A stretch of 64,000 nucleotides of DNA from NCBI RefSeq assembly GCF_949628215.1, contig NC_134276.1, forward strand, positions 102,303,799 through 102,367,798, read 5' to 3'. Positions 12,175 to 24,401 of this stretch are shown here, one piece after another (the stretch's first letter is position 1; the number at the start of each line of letters is the position of its first letter). The notes below the pieces were generated by a model, which was not told the origin of the DNA, ran no database searches, and worked only from the letters and a program-made list of their open reading frames with translations. Origin of the DNA: Phalacrocorax aristotelis (Eukaryota; Chordata; Aves; Suliformes; Phalacrocoracidae). A program made the translations under genes and the position numbers.

Positions 12175-15100
12175 GACTTAAGCCTACTTCTGAGGCAGAT
12201 GATAGTGGTGTCTATTTCTAGTTGACGTGTGTGAGACACACCTTTGCACATACACAGAAAATGGTGATAATGAAAAAACAATCCTTAGGTTGTAGAAAAG
12301 CAGTGGAGAGGGGAGTGGGTAGAAAGATGATGAGCCCACCATGGAAAAAAACCCGCTGATTTCTAGCCTGTGTACCTAATACAATGATGGGGAAAAAGTA
12401 ACAACACGCATGTTTGAAGCCTGGAGGAGTACTGATGTGTCATCTCGGTATCTTTCCAGCATTGTCTTTGTGTGGGGGTGTGTGCGTGGGGGTGAGTGTG
12501 CACACATACACAGACAAATGACACACAGCCTTATTTGTACAAAGCCATCCGAAGCCTGTTTTCTCTCTCCCAGAGGCCTGGTGTGGCACAGCAGCAGCTA
12601 CTAATTCTTCCCGTAGTTGCCACTAAAGGCAGAATCTATCCTAGACTATTTCTTTTTCATTTTGGGGTGAATGCTCAGGTTCTGCCTTTCACTGGCATCA
12701 CACTTGTGCTTGGCCCCCACAGCATGCTACTTAAAAATCCCCCATGTGCTGTGTGCCTAGCCCAGGGAGAATTAGGCAGCCATTAAAGTTAACGGATGAT
12801 ACTCTGCCACTTTGGCTTGTTATGTCATTTGCCTCGAGCCTCTCATTATTGTTTTCTGGGGATTGGTACCTGTCACGGTGTTATTCTCTTGTGTTTTGTA
12901 CAGGTGGGAAAACTGTTAGAGATGCACAAATGCATATTCCTCCCCTAAATGTTTTCTGTACAGACAGGATTTTACTATAATGAAGTGAAACATGGTTCAG
13001 CAATACCCACACTTGCAGATATTTTAAGTGCCAGTCGAACATTTAACGAATTTCTCTGTTCTAGGGCAGAAAGTACTGTATTCCTTAGAAAGCAGTATCT
13101 GAGGAACTGTGCATCAAAACACTGTGATTTTGTATTACATTTTAAAAACCCAGAGTTTTGCACGCATCGCTAAAGGACCAGCCCCACTCCAGTTGTGGCA
13201 GGAATCGGGGAGCCCATGCCAAGAGACTCCAAAGGGCAGTGTGGAGCTGCAGTTCCCAACCACACATCACCTTCCCAAATGTGAGAGGGATGGTCCATCT
13301 CACTGCTGTCGTGTCTCCAGGCATCTGGAGAAGAGTTTGAGGCGGCCCATAAGGCAACACAATGAGTGCAGAAGAAGCCCCTCAACAAGATGCAGGCAGA
13401 GGTAGGCACTGGTAGTAATAAACAGGGATAAGAGCATTCCAAGCTTAGACTGACTTTTATGTGATAGCAAATGAGTATAGTTGTGGCAGCTGGGTACAGG
13501 GTAGACCAGGGGGGTGGGCAGAAGGTGGGTCGTTTGGGGTTTTTTGCAGTGGGATAGCAGAAAGTGAGGAATTCCATCTATGAAGAAGAGTAAGGACCAC
13601 TGGCATATCTCTGAACTGTGGTCCTCCACAGTGTGTTGTAGATCATCACAGCATTAGCCACAAAATCCAGGGCAGCTGGTATAGCAGAATAAGCTTGAGA
13701 GACAGAGAATGGAAATGTGGGTTTGGGGAGCAAGAGGGAAAATCTTGTTATCAGCAAGTCAGTTTACTTTCAGTAACTCTTTTTCAAAAAGAAACTTTCA
13801 CCTAGTGTCCAGCCAAGGTATAGATCACCTTTTTCACATTGTGATCTCTGAAAGGGGAGCAATAAGACAGATTTCACTTCTGCAGAGTATTGTGATCACT
13901 GATTTCTACTGCAGCCAAGTAGGTGTTGCCAGATTGGGCTGGGGCAGAGAGAAGAGGAGTTTTGTAATCTGCGGGCAGTTTACTTTTATCTGGCTTGGAA
14001 TCTGGAAGGTATCCTACCTTTCTATTTTTCTGTATAGACCAAAAAATCCTGGTTAGCTAAAAGGTGTACTCTACCTGAACCATGTGGTCCCACACACCCA
14101 CTGTTGCTGCAATTCATTATACACCCCCGGTACACCTCCAGTTCCCATGCTGGGGTTGTAAATCTCTGCACACCTCTGCGAATGGGTCCCGCAGAAGCTC
14201 TGCATTCGAGTCACACAGCTGCCCATCGTAGTTATTTGGCTATTAATAGATTCCAGGCAGACCAGTCACAACCCAGCCAGCAGGGTAAACACATTCATTA
14301 AAAGGTAATAGTTGCAAGAAGGAGGAAACCTAACCAGGAATAGCTAACCTTAATCATCCAGGATGCTCAGGCAATTTCAGACATCCAATCAGAACTTCAG
14401 TGGTCCGGTGATGGGCTCGTCCTAGCTGGACTGGAGAGGAAATGCCTGACTTCCCTGAGTCAGGAGTAGTGAGCATCCCATTGTGAGGCACGAGGAGGGA
14501 AGATAAAACATCTCCCACCACAAGTGCCTACAAGCAGGATGAGAAAGGGAAGGAGGCTGCCAGCTGGGGATGCTGGCTGCCCTGACCTTGGGTTCAGGCC
14601 ACTATCTTTTCCAAGGGTAACCCACATTTTAATACTGCCAAAGGTCACTGCAGTGACTGGCAGGCAGAGCTGCTCTGAGAAAGCCTTCTCTAGTCTCCAT
14701 CAGAAAATTTTCTTAGCTTTTTATTCTGTTATTAATATCTAGCTCTTTAAATGGTTGCTTGTATGAGATTTAAGGGAGCGGTCAAATCCTCAGGTGTTGT
14801 AAAACACCAGAGCTCTTGCTGCAATATGTGGGGTTGCAGCCTTAGTTTGTACAGACCCTTTGAAACAGAAGAGCTACACAAGTTAATCATCACTGGCTGA
14901 AAAGCAAGGAAAACTGCAACAAGGAATGTGAATAACTTTAAATTAGCAAAAGTTGCACATTTAGGATGAAACTCTTGGCCTCTGTTTGCTGCTCAGCAAG
15001 ACTTCATAGGCAGATTTGCACAAAACTTTTCTAAGTTTATCACATACTTCCCAAAGAAGGGGATTTCAGAGAACCAAAAATTACACAGAGACTTGTATCA

Positions 15101-15922
15101 AAACTGGAAAATTGTTGCTGCCAAAAGAAGCAGCTTAGTTTTTGGATGTTGGATTGGGAGATGGAGTCAAAACTTTTTGAGATTTTTTCAGAATGGAAGG
15201 GTTTTGTGGTTTGCTTAGAGGCAATGATTTAAGTTTCTCTTGTGCTAAAAGTGACTTTGAAAAAAGCTCATAAAGAAAAAGAAGACAACCTCAAGAACCA
15301 TAATTTGGCAGAAAATAATTTATCTCTCAAATTTCCTTCTCAACAAGATAACAAACTTACACCAGTTTGGATTCATTTAGTTCCTTCCCACAGCTCTTTT
15401 TTGATTCAGCAGGTTTTACTGTGGATGATTTAGCACCAACGGCCCTTCAGCTCTGGAATGAGGGCTGTAATACCAGTATTGTTCTCCTCTCCCCTTAGTG
15501 GTGTTATTGGTTGAATTATGCTGGTACCCAGGAACGAGCCACCCTGCTTCCATTGAGATAGTTGCTGGAATTGGCAGCATTATTCCATGTCCTGATTTTG
15601 ATGCTACGTCACCAGCAAAACAAAGTCCGCCTAAGGGAGTAGTATGTGCCCGTGCATGTACACGCGCGTCTTTCATGCACAGGGTAGCAGCTTTTGATTC
15701 TCTGAATTCTTGTGCTAACTTGCCACTGACTTTCTCCATGGCTCTCTGAATGCAAGACATGCAGCTAGAGGAGAGCTGAGCGCAGTTAGTTACACAGCAG
15801 AGGAGAGGAAAGGGTGAGAAGGACTTGAACTAGAAGACTGAAAAGGACAGGCGTGCATTCACAAGCTGTTTCTTTTGTGTTCCTTTTTTGCTTAGCTTTT
15901 GAAGCCAGAGTGGAAGTATAAG

Positions 15923-16336
15923 ATGGCTTTCAGCAACGACACAAACAGCAGTTCGGTCATGCCGAATTTACTCCACATGTTTGTGGACCAAAAGAAGACC
16001 CTTCGGTTCAATAATTTCAGCAACCCAGCCTTGGAGATGCAAGAGGAGATAATGGCCTCATTTTACATCCTCATCATCGTCGGGTTTTTTGGCTTTCTTC
16101 TCTTTGTCATGATGCTCAGCAATATTGTTTCCAGCAAGCCTGAAAACTACATTGACTACCTCTATTCTGGGAAACTTAACTCTCAGAGAAGCAAGGTGGA
16201 GCTTCCAGGAAAGGACAGCAAAGACACTTCCATTATTATCAACAGCACTGCCTTACTGGAGCTGCAAAGGCAGGGTAGCAAAAACAACCCTGTGTCCGAG
16301 GCACTGAGGACAGACGCAGCTCTGAAGAATGTATGA
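15923..16336 (+). CDS. SMIM34: KCNE1-like single-pass membrane protein, probable SMIM34 orthologue
   Basis: A 137-residue protein in one coding exon. The start is the ATG at 15923 in a strong context (AAG-ATG-G). A polypyrimidine tract and TTTGCTTAG (acceptor AG at 15894-15895) sit just upstream, so this is the terminal exon of a spliced gene with a noncoding 5' part not located here. Residues 1-45 are predicted extracellular, with three N-glycosylation sequons (N5, N8, N31). Residues 46-68 form one membrane helix (ASFYILIIVGFFGFLLFVMM), followed by LSNIVSSK and a polar cytoplasmic tail. From memory, human KCNE1 has [20 protein letters not shown] in the same place, so the fold looks KCNE-like. 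However, the KCNE signature S-K-x-x-E-H-S-x-D-P, intact in KCNE2 at 43.3 kb, is reduced here to SSKPENYIDY. The position, on the plus strand beyond FAM243A, fits SMIM34 in the human order. A highly divergent KCNE1 is the alternative. The function is unknown. Confidence 0.72.
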   Translation: MAFSNDTNSSSVMPNLLHMFVDQKKTLRFNNFSNPALEMQEEIMASFYILIIVGFFGFLLFVMMLSNIVSSKPENYIDYLYSGKLNSQRSKVELPGKDSKDTSIIINSTALLELQRQGSKNNPVSEALRTDAALKNV

Positions 16337-19050
16337 ATAAGATTTTTTTTGTTATAATTCAAAAATATCAAAGGGATATTTTTCATTCATGAAAGCAAGA
16401 AATGAGGAGCTGTGCCAGGACAGATGCAGACCGGTCTTGTGCAAGCTTCCCACATGCAGCTGTGAAGGTACCCGAGTGCAACCTGTGTTATTTCAGCCCC
16501 AGGCTTTTGGAGAAGAGGCTGGAAATCAAGACCTTACTGGCCTAGCTCTTTCATGGCTGTTTCTGTCATGTGTTTTTATAGCTTGCCTCTCGGGAGAATG
16601 AAAGGCCTTCCTTTGCATGCTCTTGCTTCAAGCAGGGCCAGTACATTTCCAGCTGGGGCACTGTCGCTGTGCCTGTTTGCTGTCATTATTTATTTGTTTA
16701 TTTATTTGAGGGGCTGGAGCTGCCAGTGAGCCCATCGGGTTTGCACTCTGCAAGCAGAAAGAGCCACAACAATCTCTGCATTCACCCTCACCGCCACACC
16801 AGGCACCTGGAGATGGAGGCAAGCTGCCCCACACCCAGCCCTTCTGGAAGAAAGGTTATTTCAAGGGTCTGGAAGCACATGTGAAACTTGAACTTGTTTG
16901 CTCATTTGGCAGGCTTGGTCTGCAGCAGGTTTTTGACAGTGGTCCTGCATTTCTCAGCAACTCTCTTCCAGCATGTCAGCCCTTTACAAAAGCCCAGGAC
17001 AATGAGGAGGGCCAAGACATCCTGATGTCTCTCTAGGGTCCCTCCCAGGGCCTACCTGGACAGCATCAGTGCTGACAAGCCACAGCTGTAGCCCTCAAGG
17101 TTGTTCCATTGTTGTGTCAAGAATCCCCGACAAATTTCTTCAGTATTTAGTGCTAAGCCACTCATCATTAAATCCCACTGAGCCCTCAGCCCCTGCTGCT
17201 TTCTTCGGTGGTAGACAGTAAGCAGAGATGTGCCATAGTATTTTAGGGTGTCTTCTGTAGGCCACCAAGCCTCAACAGACACAAGAAGGAGGGGTTTGCC
17301 CACCACACGGCTCAGGGGTGTTCAATTCATGTCCTGTAGAGCCCTGGCATACAGGGGTCCAGGACAGGCAGTTATGGCAAGGCAGTTGGCATTGGGCTTC
17401 AGCTTGCTATACTTGGTCCACTTGGTCATTGGAAAGAGCTCCAGAGTCTGCAAATCAAAGTGATTGGAAACTGGTAGTGCACATACTCCAAGAATTTTAC
17501 AGCATTTTGTTATAGAAGCAAAAATCCTGTGAAATCCTATCAAATTGTACGCCTGTGAGATGGGTGTTGCTGGTTCCACTGAGCTTTCTTTATGTTGCTG
17601 TGCATGGTTGGGTTTTTTTACTGATAGGAAGAAAGTTCTCATCCATTTTGTACCCTAGGAAACATTAATTCCTAAATTTTCTCAAATAGGTTTTTACTCC
17701 ATCTGTAGCTTCATGTTTTGCTACCATTATTTTGTTCTCCCCCCCCCCCCCCCCTTTTTTTTTAAAGTATGTTTTGCTGCCATGATATTATGATGGGATT
17801 TTGCCACTGTTTGGTCCAAGCCAACTGCCTGGAAATGATTCACTTCATGTGGGCCATATCCTTAAAGGGAATTTCCACAGCCTGATCTTGTAAGACACAT
17901 TCCAAGGCTGATACTTCCAGCTGATAGCCAAGATGAAATCCACACCGCTCTCTTGGCTTTCCACACTTCTTCCTTGAATTCCAGAGATTCAGCTTTCCAA
18001 CACAGACATCTCCTTTTTTGGACAGGTGCATATTCCCCAGGCACTGTCTCCAGCAGAGGCCAATTAGGCAGTTGAGTTAGTTTTGGACCCTGTTGCCTTT
18101 GGCTTCATTACCATGTCTGGTTTGATAACTGCTCAGTTGGAGCCAGGATCCACTATTTATGCTCGCTGCTGCTGACTGCACTCAGTAGCCATGCTCCCAT
18201 TGCTGAATCTCAGCTATCCAGATCTGAAAAATGAGAGGTGTTTTGAAGGTAGAAAAAACATTTGCAGTTCCAGGTTTGTTTCTTCTACCCAGTGTGGGTT
18301 TTTTCCAGAAGGTGGTGAGTATCACCATCCCTTTTGGAGAAGGATCAATTTCTGCCCAGTGTCAGCATTGAGAGGAGACTTTACCCTGACTTCTAGCATA
18401 GTGGCAATTCCTCCTGCTTTGCAGGCCCAGTTTGTCAATTTTTCCAGTCATGCAACAGTGTCAGGAAGCAGAGTCAAATCTCTCTTTCCATCATGAGTGT
18501 TAGGTACAGGTTTCAGACATCCATCACCCATGCCTGGTTCTGTGCAGTGAAATTTCACCTCCTGCAGCAGTGGCTGCTGCTTTTCCAGATGGGCTAATGC
18601 CAAGGGAAGCGCCAGGCTGGAGGGTGAGCTCCACAGCCGTGGGAAGTGCTCTTTACCTCTTTACCTGCAAACTGAGCTTCTGAAAATTAATTCACTGCTC
18701 ATGTATGACAGAAGTCTACTGATATCCCCTTTGGTGTCCACTTAGGGGCGAGCCCATTCGTGCTCACACCCTTACAGGTAATCAGCTTTTGTGGGCAGTT
18801 TGGGATAGGGGTGAGGTGAGCCCTTCCTCTCCCTGTACTCACGGTGCATCAAGGCCTCTACACCATGTACTGAAAGCTAAAATCAGACCTCAACCACTCA
18901 GGTAATGGACCTAATGGGTCTGTCCCCTTCCCAGACCAAGGCACACCCATCAGCTCTATGACAAACCCCTGGCCCTGAAACTTTCCCTTCTCTTTTTTCT
19001 TCCCTACCTCAGGGAGATATCTATGTATGTACACACAGTTTCACAGAAGT
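16337..19050. other. 3' UTR and intergenic region after the SMIM34-like gene
   Basis: The stop codon is followed by sequence without a recognisable exon. The transcript's 3' UTR must begin here, but no convincing AATAAA occurs soon after the stop; ATTAAA near 17167 is a weak candidate. A C16-T9 tract lies at 17739-17763. Confidence 0.5.
17739..17763. repeat. C16-T9 homopolymer tract
   Basis: Sixteen C followed directly by nine T. The C run is a G run on the minus strand and could form a G-quadruplex. Homopolymer length may be unreliable in the assembly. Confidence 0.9.
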
Positions 19051-19980
19051 CATAGAATTATTAAGGTTGGAAAAGACCTCTAAGATCATCAAGTCCAACC
19101 ATCAACCCAACACCACCATGTCTCCTAAACCACGTCCTGAAGTGCCATATCTACACATTCTTTGAATACCTCCAGGGAAGGTGACCACCACCTCTCTGGG
19201 CAGCCTGGTCCAGTGCCTGACCACTCTTTCAGTAAGGAAATTTTTCCTAATATCCAATCTAAACCTCCCTGGCACAGCTTGAGGCCTTTTCCTCTCATCC
19301 TATCGCTAGTTCCTTGGGAGAAGAGACCAACATCCACCTCACTACAACCTCCTTTCAGGTAGTTGTAGAGAGCGATAAGGTCTCCCCTCAGCCTCCTTTC
19401 CTCCAGGCTAAACAACCCCAGCTCCCTCAGCCGCTCTTCATAAGGCTTGTGCTCCAGACCCTTCAACAGCTTTGTGGCCATTCTCTGGACATGCTCCAGC
19501 ACCTTGATGTCCTTCTTGCAGTGAGGGGCCCAAAACTGCACACAGTACTCGAGGTGTAGCCTCACCAGTGCCGAGTACAGGGGCATGATCACCTCCCTGC
19601 TCCTGCTGGCTACACTATTCCTGATACAAGCCAGGGTACTGCTGGCCTTCTTGGCCACCTGGGCACCCTGCTGGCTCATGCTCAGCCAGCTGTCAGCCAG
19701 CACCCCCAGGTTCTTTTCCCCCAGGCAGCTTTCCAGAGAGTCTTCCCCAAGCCTGTAGCATTGTGTGGGGTGTTGTGACCCAGGTGCAGGACCCGGCACT
19801 TGGCCTTGTTAAACCTCATACGATTGACCTCAGCCCATTGATCCAGCCTGTCGAGATCCCTCTGCAGAGCCTTCCTACCCTCAAGAAGACCGACACTCCC
19901 ACCCAGTTTGGTGTCATCTGCAAATTTACTGAGGGTGCACTCAATCCCCTCATCCAGATCATTGACAAAAATCACATCTG
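19051..19980 (-). mobile_element. CR1 LINE, 5'-truncated, reverse transcriptase C-terminal part
   Basis: Read on the minus strand, the element enters the reverse transcriptase at V-N-D-L-D-E-G-I, followed by the catalytic FADD motif ([12 protein letters not shown]). It continues through the thumb and C-terminal region ([57 protein letters not shown]) to a stop and a short 3' UTR ending ATTCTATG, the typical CR1 3' end. The body is open for about 225 codons, with a frameshift near 19765-19800 separating it from the FADD-containing frame. Most of ORF2 and all of ORF1 are missing, the usual 5' truncation of CR1. The preserved reading frame suggests a fairly young insertion. It is not active. Confidence 0.95.
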
Positions 19981-22900
19981 ATAATAAGCTTCAACTCCTA
20001 AAGATACCCCGTTCCTACAGGGTCCAGGCAAGAGACAGCCAAGTATTTCTACCTGAAACTGTGGCCATACTTGGGCAGAAGCGATGACTGTGATGCCACC
20101 AAGGTACCAAGGGTACTAAGGGTACTAAGCTCAACCTTGGCAGAGAATCCCTAATGCTCAAACCCAAATTTCATCAGTTCTCACAAGGTGCCTTGCTGGT
20201 CTTTGTGGGAAACCACTAGCAGTTGTACTAGCTCTGTTCTGAGAAGTCTGGGGCTCCTGCTTTAGATATTGGGTTAATTTATTTTCTGAAGTTTCCACCT
20301 TTTTCTGTGTTTCCACCCTGAGGCTGTCTTTGATTTTGGCAAGTGCTTCTCTTATTGGTTCCATCACAGATCAAGAGCTAAAATTATACACTTTTGGAAA
20401 GTCTCATTTGACACCAGAAATACCATTTTGGCATGGGACTTTAGTTAGTGTTCAGGACTTCATCAGACAGCTAGGAATGAAAATAGATTATTTAAGTTGG
20501 GTATGGTATTTGTTAGAAAAAGAATCCTAATTTTTCTCACTCCAAGTAAGACTGGAAGAGAACCAAATTCCCTGTAGAATAATGTTCTCAAGTGTTGGTC
20601 CTGGAAAAAAAATCAAACTTAAAAAACATTTTATTTAAATAGACATAAAATGTTAAATTTCAAAACTGGCAACTTAATTTTAGCTGCTACATGTAATATA
20701 ATACAGCAGTAAAAACATCCACTGTTTGCCTAACATCATGCCTTTATGTGAATTTCATTATGTTCTGTATTTCATTACGTTTTCATTTGGGATTTCAAAA
20801 TAAAGGGTTTGTGATTATTTTTAGCTTGCATGTAGAATGTGGTGACTGGTAACCTAATAACATAATTACTACTGAAATGGGTAATTGGTATGTAACTGAT
20901 AACTGGTATCCTAATTGCTTCATTAATAGGGACTTTGTTAATGGGTAATTGTTAAATTTGTTATTTGGCTAAGTGGTGCAATGGAATTTGGTGAAGCACC
21001 AAAAAAGTGCATGGGGCTGGGGGTTGTCACTGCTTAGCCACCACTTGTGTACTTAGGCAGTGACAGAGGAGCTGGCAGCAGGCAGGGGCCAGGCTTCCCA
21101 CCTCCTTCCCAGGGGGAGCAGGAGGCTGCTGAGCCTGGGCATCCCTGTGAAATGCTCCACATGCCACAGAGCCCACCCCTCCACAACCCGCAGGCACCTG
21201 GGGGAAGGTACCACCCCTGGCCAGTGCCTGGTGTGTGGGTGCTGGGTGCAATGCCTGTGTGCTTTGGGGGTGGTGGAGGAAAACGGGTCATCCCAGCGCT
21301 GAAGTTCAAACCACATCCTTCAGGGCACTGCTGTACTGCCAGAGGCAGGTCTTGCTGGTAGGGCAGTAGGGTGAGAGCAGGAGACTCCGGTGGAATAAGA
21401 TAAGACAGCTATCAGAAGTGCCTTTTCCTTAATGCCAAATGTGCTTGTGAGGCAGGGACTATGCCCAAAGATTTTGCACCATGTGGCCTTGCTAGGAGAT
21501 ATCATAAAGTCTAAAATGACAAAAGGAGGAAAGATCCCTACTGTAGCCCCTGGGACAGAAAAGAGGCAAAACGTAACACAGCACGCTAAAGGTAGCATGG
21601 GCAATAAAACACATAGTTCTGCGTCTCAGCCCATTGCCTTATGTCTGCTGCCCAAGTTTTTAAAATTATATTGAGCCTCTAGGACATTGAATAATTATTT
21701 TTAAAGCAGGTTAACAGGTGGATTATATATATACACATATATATGAATGGGACAGAGGAGAATCCGCGTTTCAAACACTTACCCTGAAAAGGACATGAAA
21801 GCAGACCACTCCACCCACCTCACTACATATCAGCTGCATTATCATTGGTATTGTCATTACCAGTTAAGTTCAGACTACTCAGGGGGCTTGAAGGAGCCAG
21901 GGCCAGCTGGAGAGGCAGGCACGGTGATGCCACCTGACATGCTAAAAGTGTCACGGTGTCCTTCTGGGACAGCACCAAAATACAGTGACACAGACTTTGC
22001 CCATGCCTAAGGCCTCACAAGTAGAAAGGCTGGTTTGCACCTCCTTCAGCAACCTTGCTAAGTCCCTTCATCGCCACATGAAAGCACAGACAAGCGCTCA
22101 GCCTACAGCAGCAGGCTGTCTTTGTCACTCAGCTTTTCACTTGATGCTGCAAAAATACAAAAGCTTAGAGAGACAGCAACTGTTTCAGGACTGTTCCCTA
22201 TAGAGGGTCCAAACAAAAGCGATGTGCCCCATTTTATGTCTATCTCAAGGATGGCATGCTCCATCTCATGACAATTAAGAAAATCCTCTCCGGAGATGAG
22301 ACAAGGAAATGACACCTTCAGTTTAGGTAACAGGGAATATGACTGTGGTTCCAATGAGCCTCACAGGTGGGATACCAAAGAAAATTAGGGAATACAATTT
22401 CTTTATAGGTAGTTCTTTTGACACTTTACATCCAGTTGCTCAACAGTGAGGTCCCTACATCTCCATTTTTTGTGACCTCAGGCCCTAATCAGGCCTCTAA
22501 ACATGTGCACTTTTCAAAACTAATAAGCACCCAATAACTCCAGTAGGACTACTCATGTCAGCTTATGTTCCTGATATATACTTATTAAGGACACAGGTTA
22601 ACACTAAAAGGGAAATACACAGTGTGAAATGCTAGAAAAGTTGTTGTATTCTCATATGAATATACACTGCATATTCACGGGGTTTTCTTCATATGTATCA
22701 GTCTGAATCTGCCATCATTTTTCATCTGGCTAACAGTTAAACCATAAAGGCTTCTTTCTGGGGGTATAGCCTTCTTCTTATATCCAATTTACAGGCTTCT
22801 GCTCTACATGTGATGCTGTTAACCTGATGTGCCCCATCATTGATCTGCCTCAACACGGAGAGCATACAGACAGTGGAGTTAGACACCACTGGCCATGTTC

Positions 22901-23637
22901 CTCTTCTCACTTCAGTTTCCCACTGTCTTAAGGGGAAAGAAAACTGTTCCAGAGGGGAGGACACAGATTGTGGGGGATGTCAGTTTCAAAGGTGGGCAAG
23001 GAAATGCATGCCATCATCAGAGACTGACAGGTTTGTCCTGTTCAGCCCTGTCTGGCAGGCTGATGATGCTGCCAGCGTTTACTCCCAGCCATCTAGGTAC
23101 AGCTTAGTGTGGGCAATTTAAGAGTCTTGTACTAACAAGCTTGTTCCTCAGGGGTTTGTCAGTAGGGCCAGCACGAAATGGAGAAGCAGGTGCACAAAGA
23201 GGAAAGCTAGGGGAACTCTAGAAACCAAGTTACTCCTAAAAATACCTCACCCTGAAGTGACACCTGAGGTGTCATTTATTCCTTCCCACCTCCAAGGCCT
23301 GGAGCTGGGCAGGCTGAGCGTGCTGGACCTCACACAATCTGCAGGTGATTGGTTGGCCCACAGACATAGACAAGGCCCAAGAACCCACTCAGTGCTGTGA
23401 GACAAGTAACCGTGGTGGTCAAGATGAACAACGTCCTGATGCCAGAAGCTGCTAGGTGCATGGTTGCAGCCTACCCAGCCTGATAGGGCCTTTGTTTTCC
23501 AAGATGCCTTTTGATGAGCTACCTGGAAGCCCCTGATGGTGCTGCTGCTGGTTGGGTGTGACACCATGGGGTAACACTGGGGCAATGGGCACATTGTGAG
23601 CTCTGCAAGCATCCTCCACGAGTCTTGAGATGCCAGC
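19981..23637. other. Intergenic, no gene recognised
   Basis: No exon was recognised. The 20.5-21.0 kb stretch is AT-rich and lacks long frames. The 21.03-21.36 kb stretch is GC-richer and open on both strands, which is compositional. An antisense frame at 23452-23712 overlapping the start of the FAM243A relic has no recognisable homology. Confidence 0.55.
20099..20140. repeat. Short tandem 9-mer inside an inverted repeat
   Basis: Two adjacent copies of AAGGGTACT (20109-20126) plus a partial third are enclosed by the inverted arms CCAAGGT (20099-20105) and ACCTTGG (20134-20140). Seen directly; no function suggested. Confidence 0.7.
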
Positions 23638-24401
23638 ATGCAGTGCTTTGCAAACCCGCTCTTCAGGCACGTAATTTACAGGGGCTGCTTTGATGCTGCT
23701 TTCAAGAGGCAATGCCTGCAGTATTTAAGAGCTCCGAGGACAATGCAGCTCAATGGTTTCAGCACTGTTTTTTTTAGGGGAAACAGATATTCCAGAAAGT
23801 CTTATGATAGGAGAAAAAAATAGGCAAGGAGGCCAGCCTGTGCTGGCCGGTATGGACATTTGTTCACACTAGCAGCAGCCAAGGGTGGGTACCCCGGGGG
23901 TATAAGCTGCTATTAAGAGGTGTTCTGCCCATCCATCAGCAGAACTGTATCTTTCCGGAGTTGTGTGATTCTCTGACCACCTCCTATGGGAAGTGTGTAA
24001 TTGTGACGAGGGATAAAATGCAGCTGATGCACGTGGGGGCAAAAGATGGCAAGGAGCCGGAGACAGGAGCTCTGCTGCCAGTCCCACCAGCAATCTACAT
24101 GTCCAGCATTGAATGTTGCCCTGAAGCTGCCAGAGCAAATGGCCATGAGCTTCATGTTGTGCCTTCATCTTACAACTATCTCTATCCTATGGGTGTCACC
24201 TGGTCTTCTTTGAAGTGGTTTATTATGATTAACAGGAAGGACTTTGGCCTGAGGTCTATTGAAAGGACCCACTCCTATAGGTATATCCTCTTCAGTGACT
24301 TGATCATTAAAGGAATAGAGAAGACAACCCCAAACAAATGAAAGGCAGTGGTTAATGGAGTGAAGAGATGGGAGAGCTACTACCTCGACACACTTTCTTA
24401 A
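23638..24401 (+). pseudogene. FAM243A: FAM243A (C21orf140) relic: two frameshifts and a premature stop
   Basis: Three consecutive segments in different frames resemble the roughly 250-residue FAM243A protein, as I remember the human sequence. Segment one starts at ATG 23638 (MQCFANPLFRHVI...QLNGFSTVFF). Segment two, GETDIPESLMIGEK, follows the 8-T run at about 23768-23775. Segment three follows the 7-A run ending at 23820 and runs through WTFVHTSSSQGWVP, YGKCVIVTRDK, SIECCPEAARANGHEL and WSSLKWFIMINRKDFGL to a TGA at 24339-24341. Each homopolymer reads as one base too long. Beyond the TGA the same frame continues 19 more codons with family-like sequence (VKRWESYYLDTLS) to TAA at 24399. The TGA falls where my memory of the human protein has tryptophan. 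A polyadenylation signal lies at 24529-24534. The location between SMIM11 and the SMIM34-like gene matches human. The homopolymer shifts could be assembly errors; the TGA is less easily explained that way. The function of FAM243A is unknown. Confidence 0.8.

Larger units (their letters stand above)
9292..15895. other. Intergenic / upstream region of the SMIM34-like gene
   Basis: No coding exon was recognised. The interval holds a run of 18 T at 12032-12049 and GT/TA-rich low-complexity sequence around 12107-12174. A noncoding first exon of the gene at 15.9 kb presumably lies here, but nothing in the sequence fixes its place. Short open frames (for example around 13.1-13.6 kb) overlap each other on both strands and look like chance. 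Confidence 0.55.

Noticed and set aside
15899-15922. Earlier TTG start for the KCNE1-like protein
   Set aside because: The bases follow directly on a splice acceptor and encode a leader without ATG; the ATG at 15923 has a strong context.
23452-23712. Minus-strand frame with a protein-like stretch (HAGISRLVEDACRAHNVPIA)
   Set aside because: It overlaps the start of the FAM243A relic in antisense, and I recognise no family; the sense-strand homology explains the end of the region.
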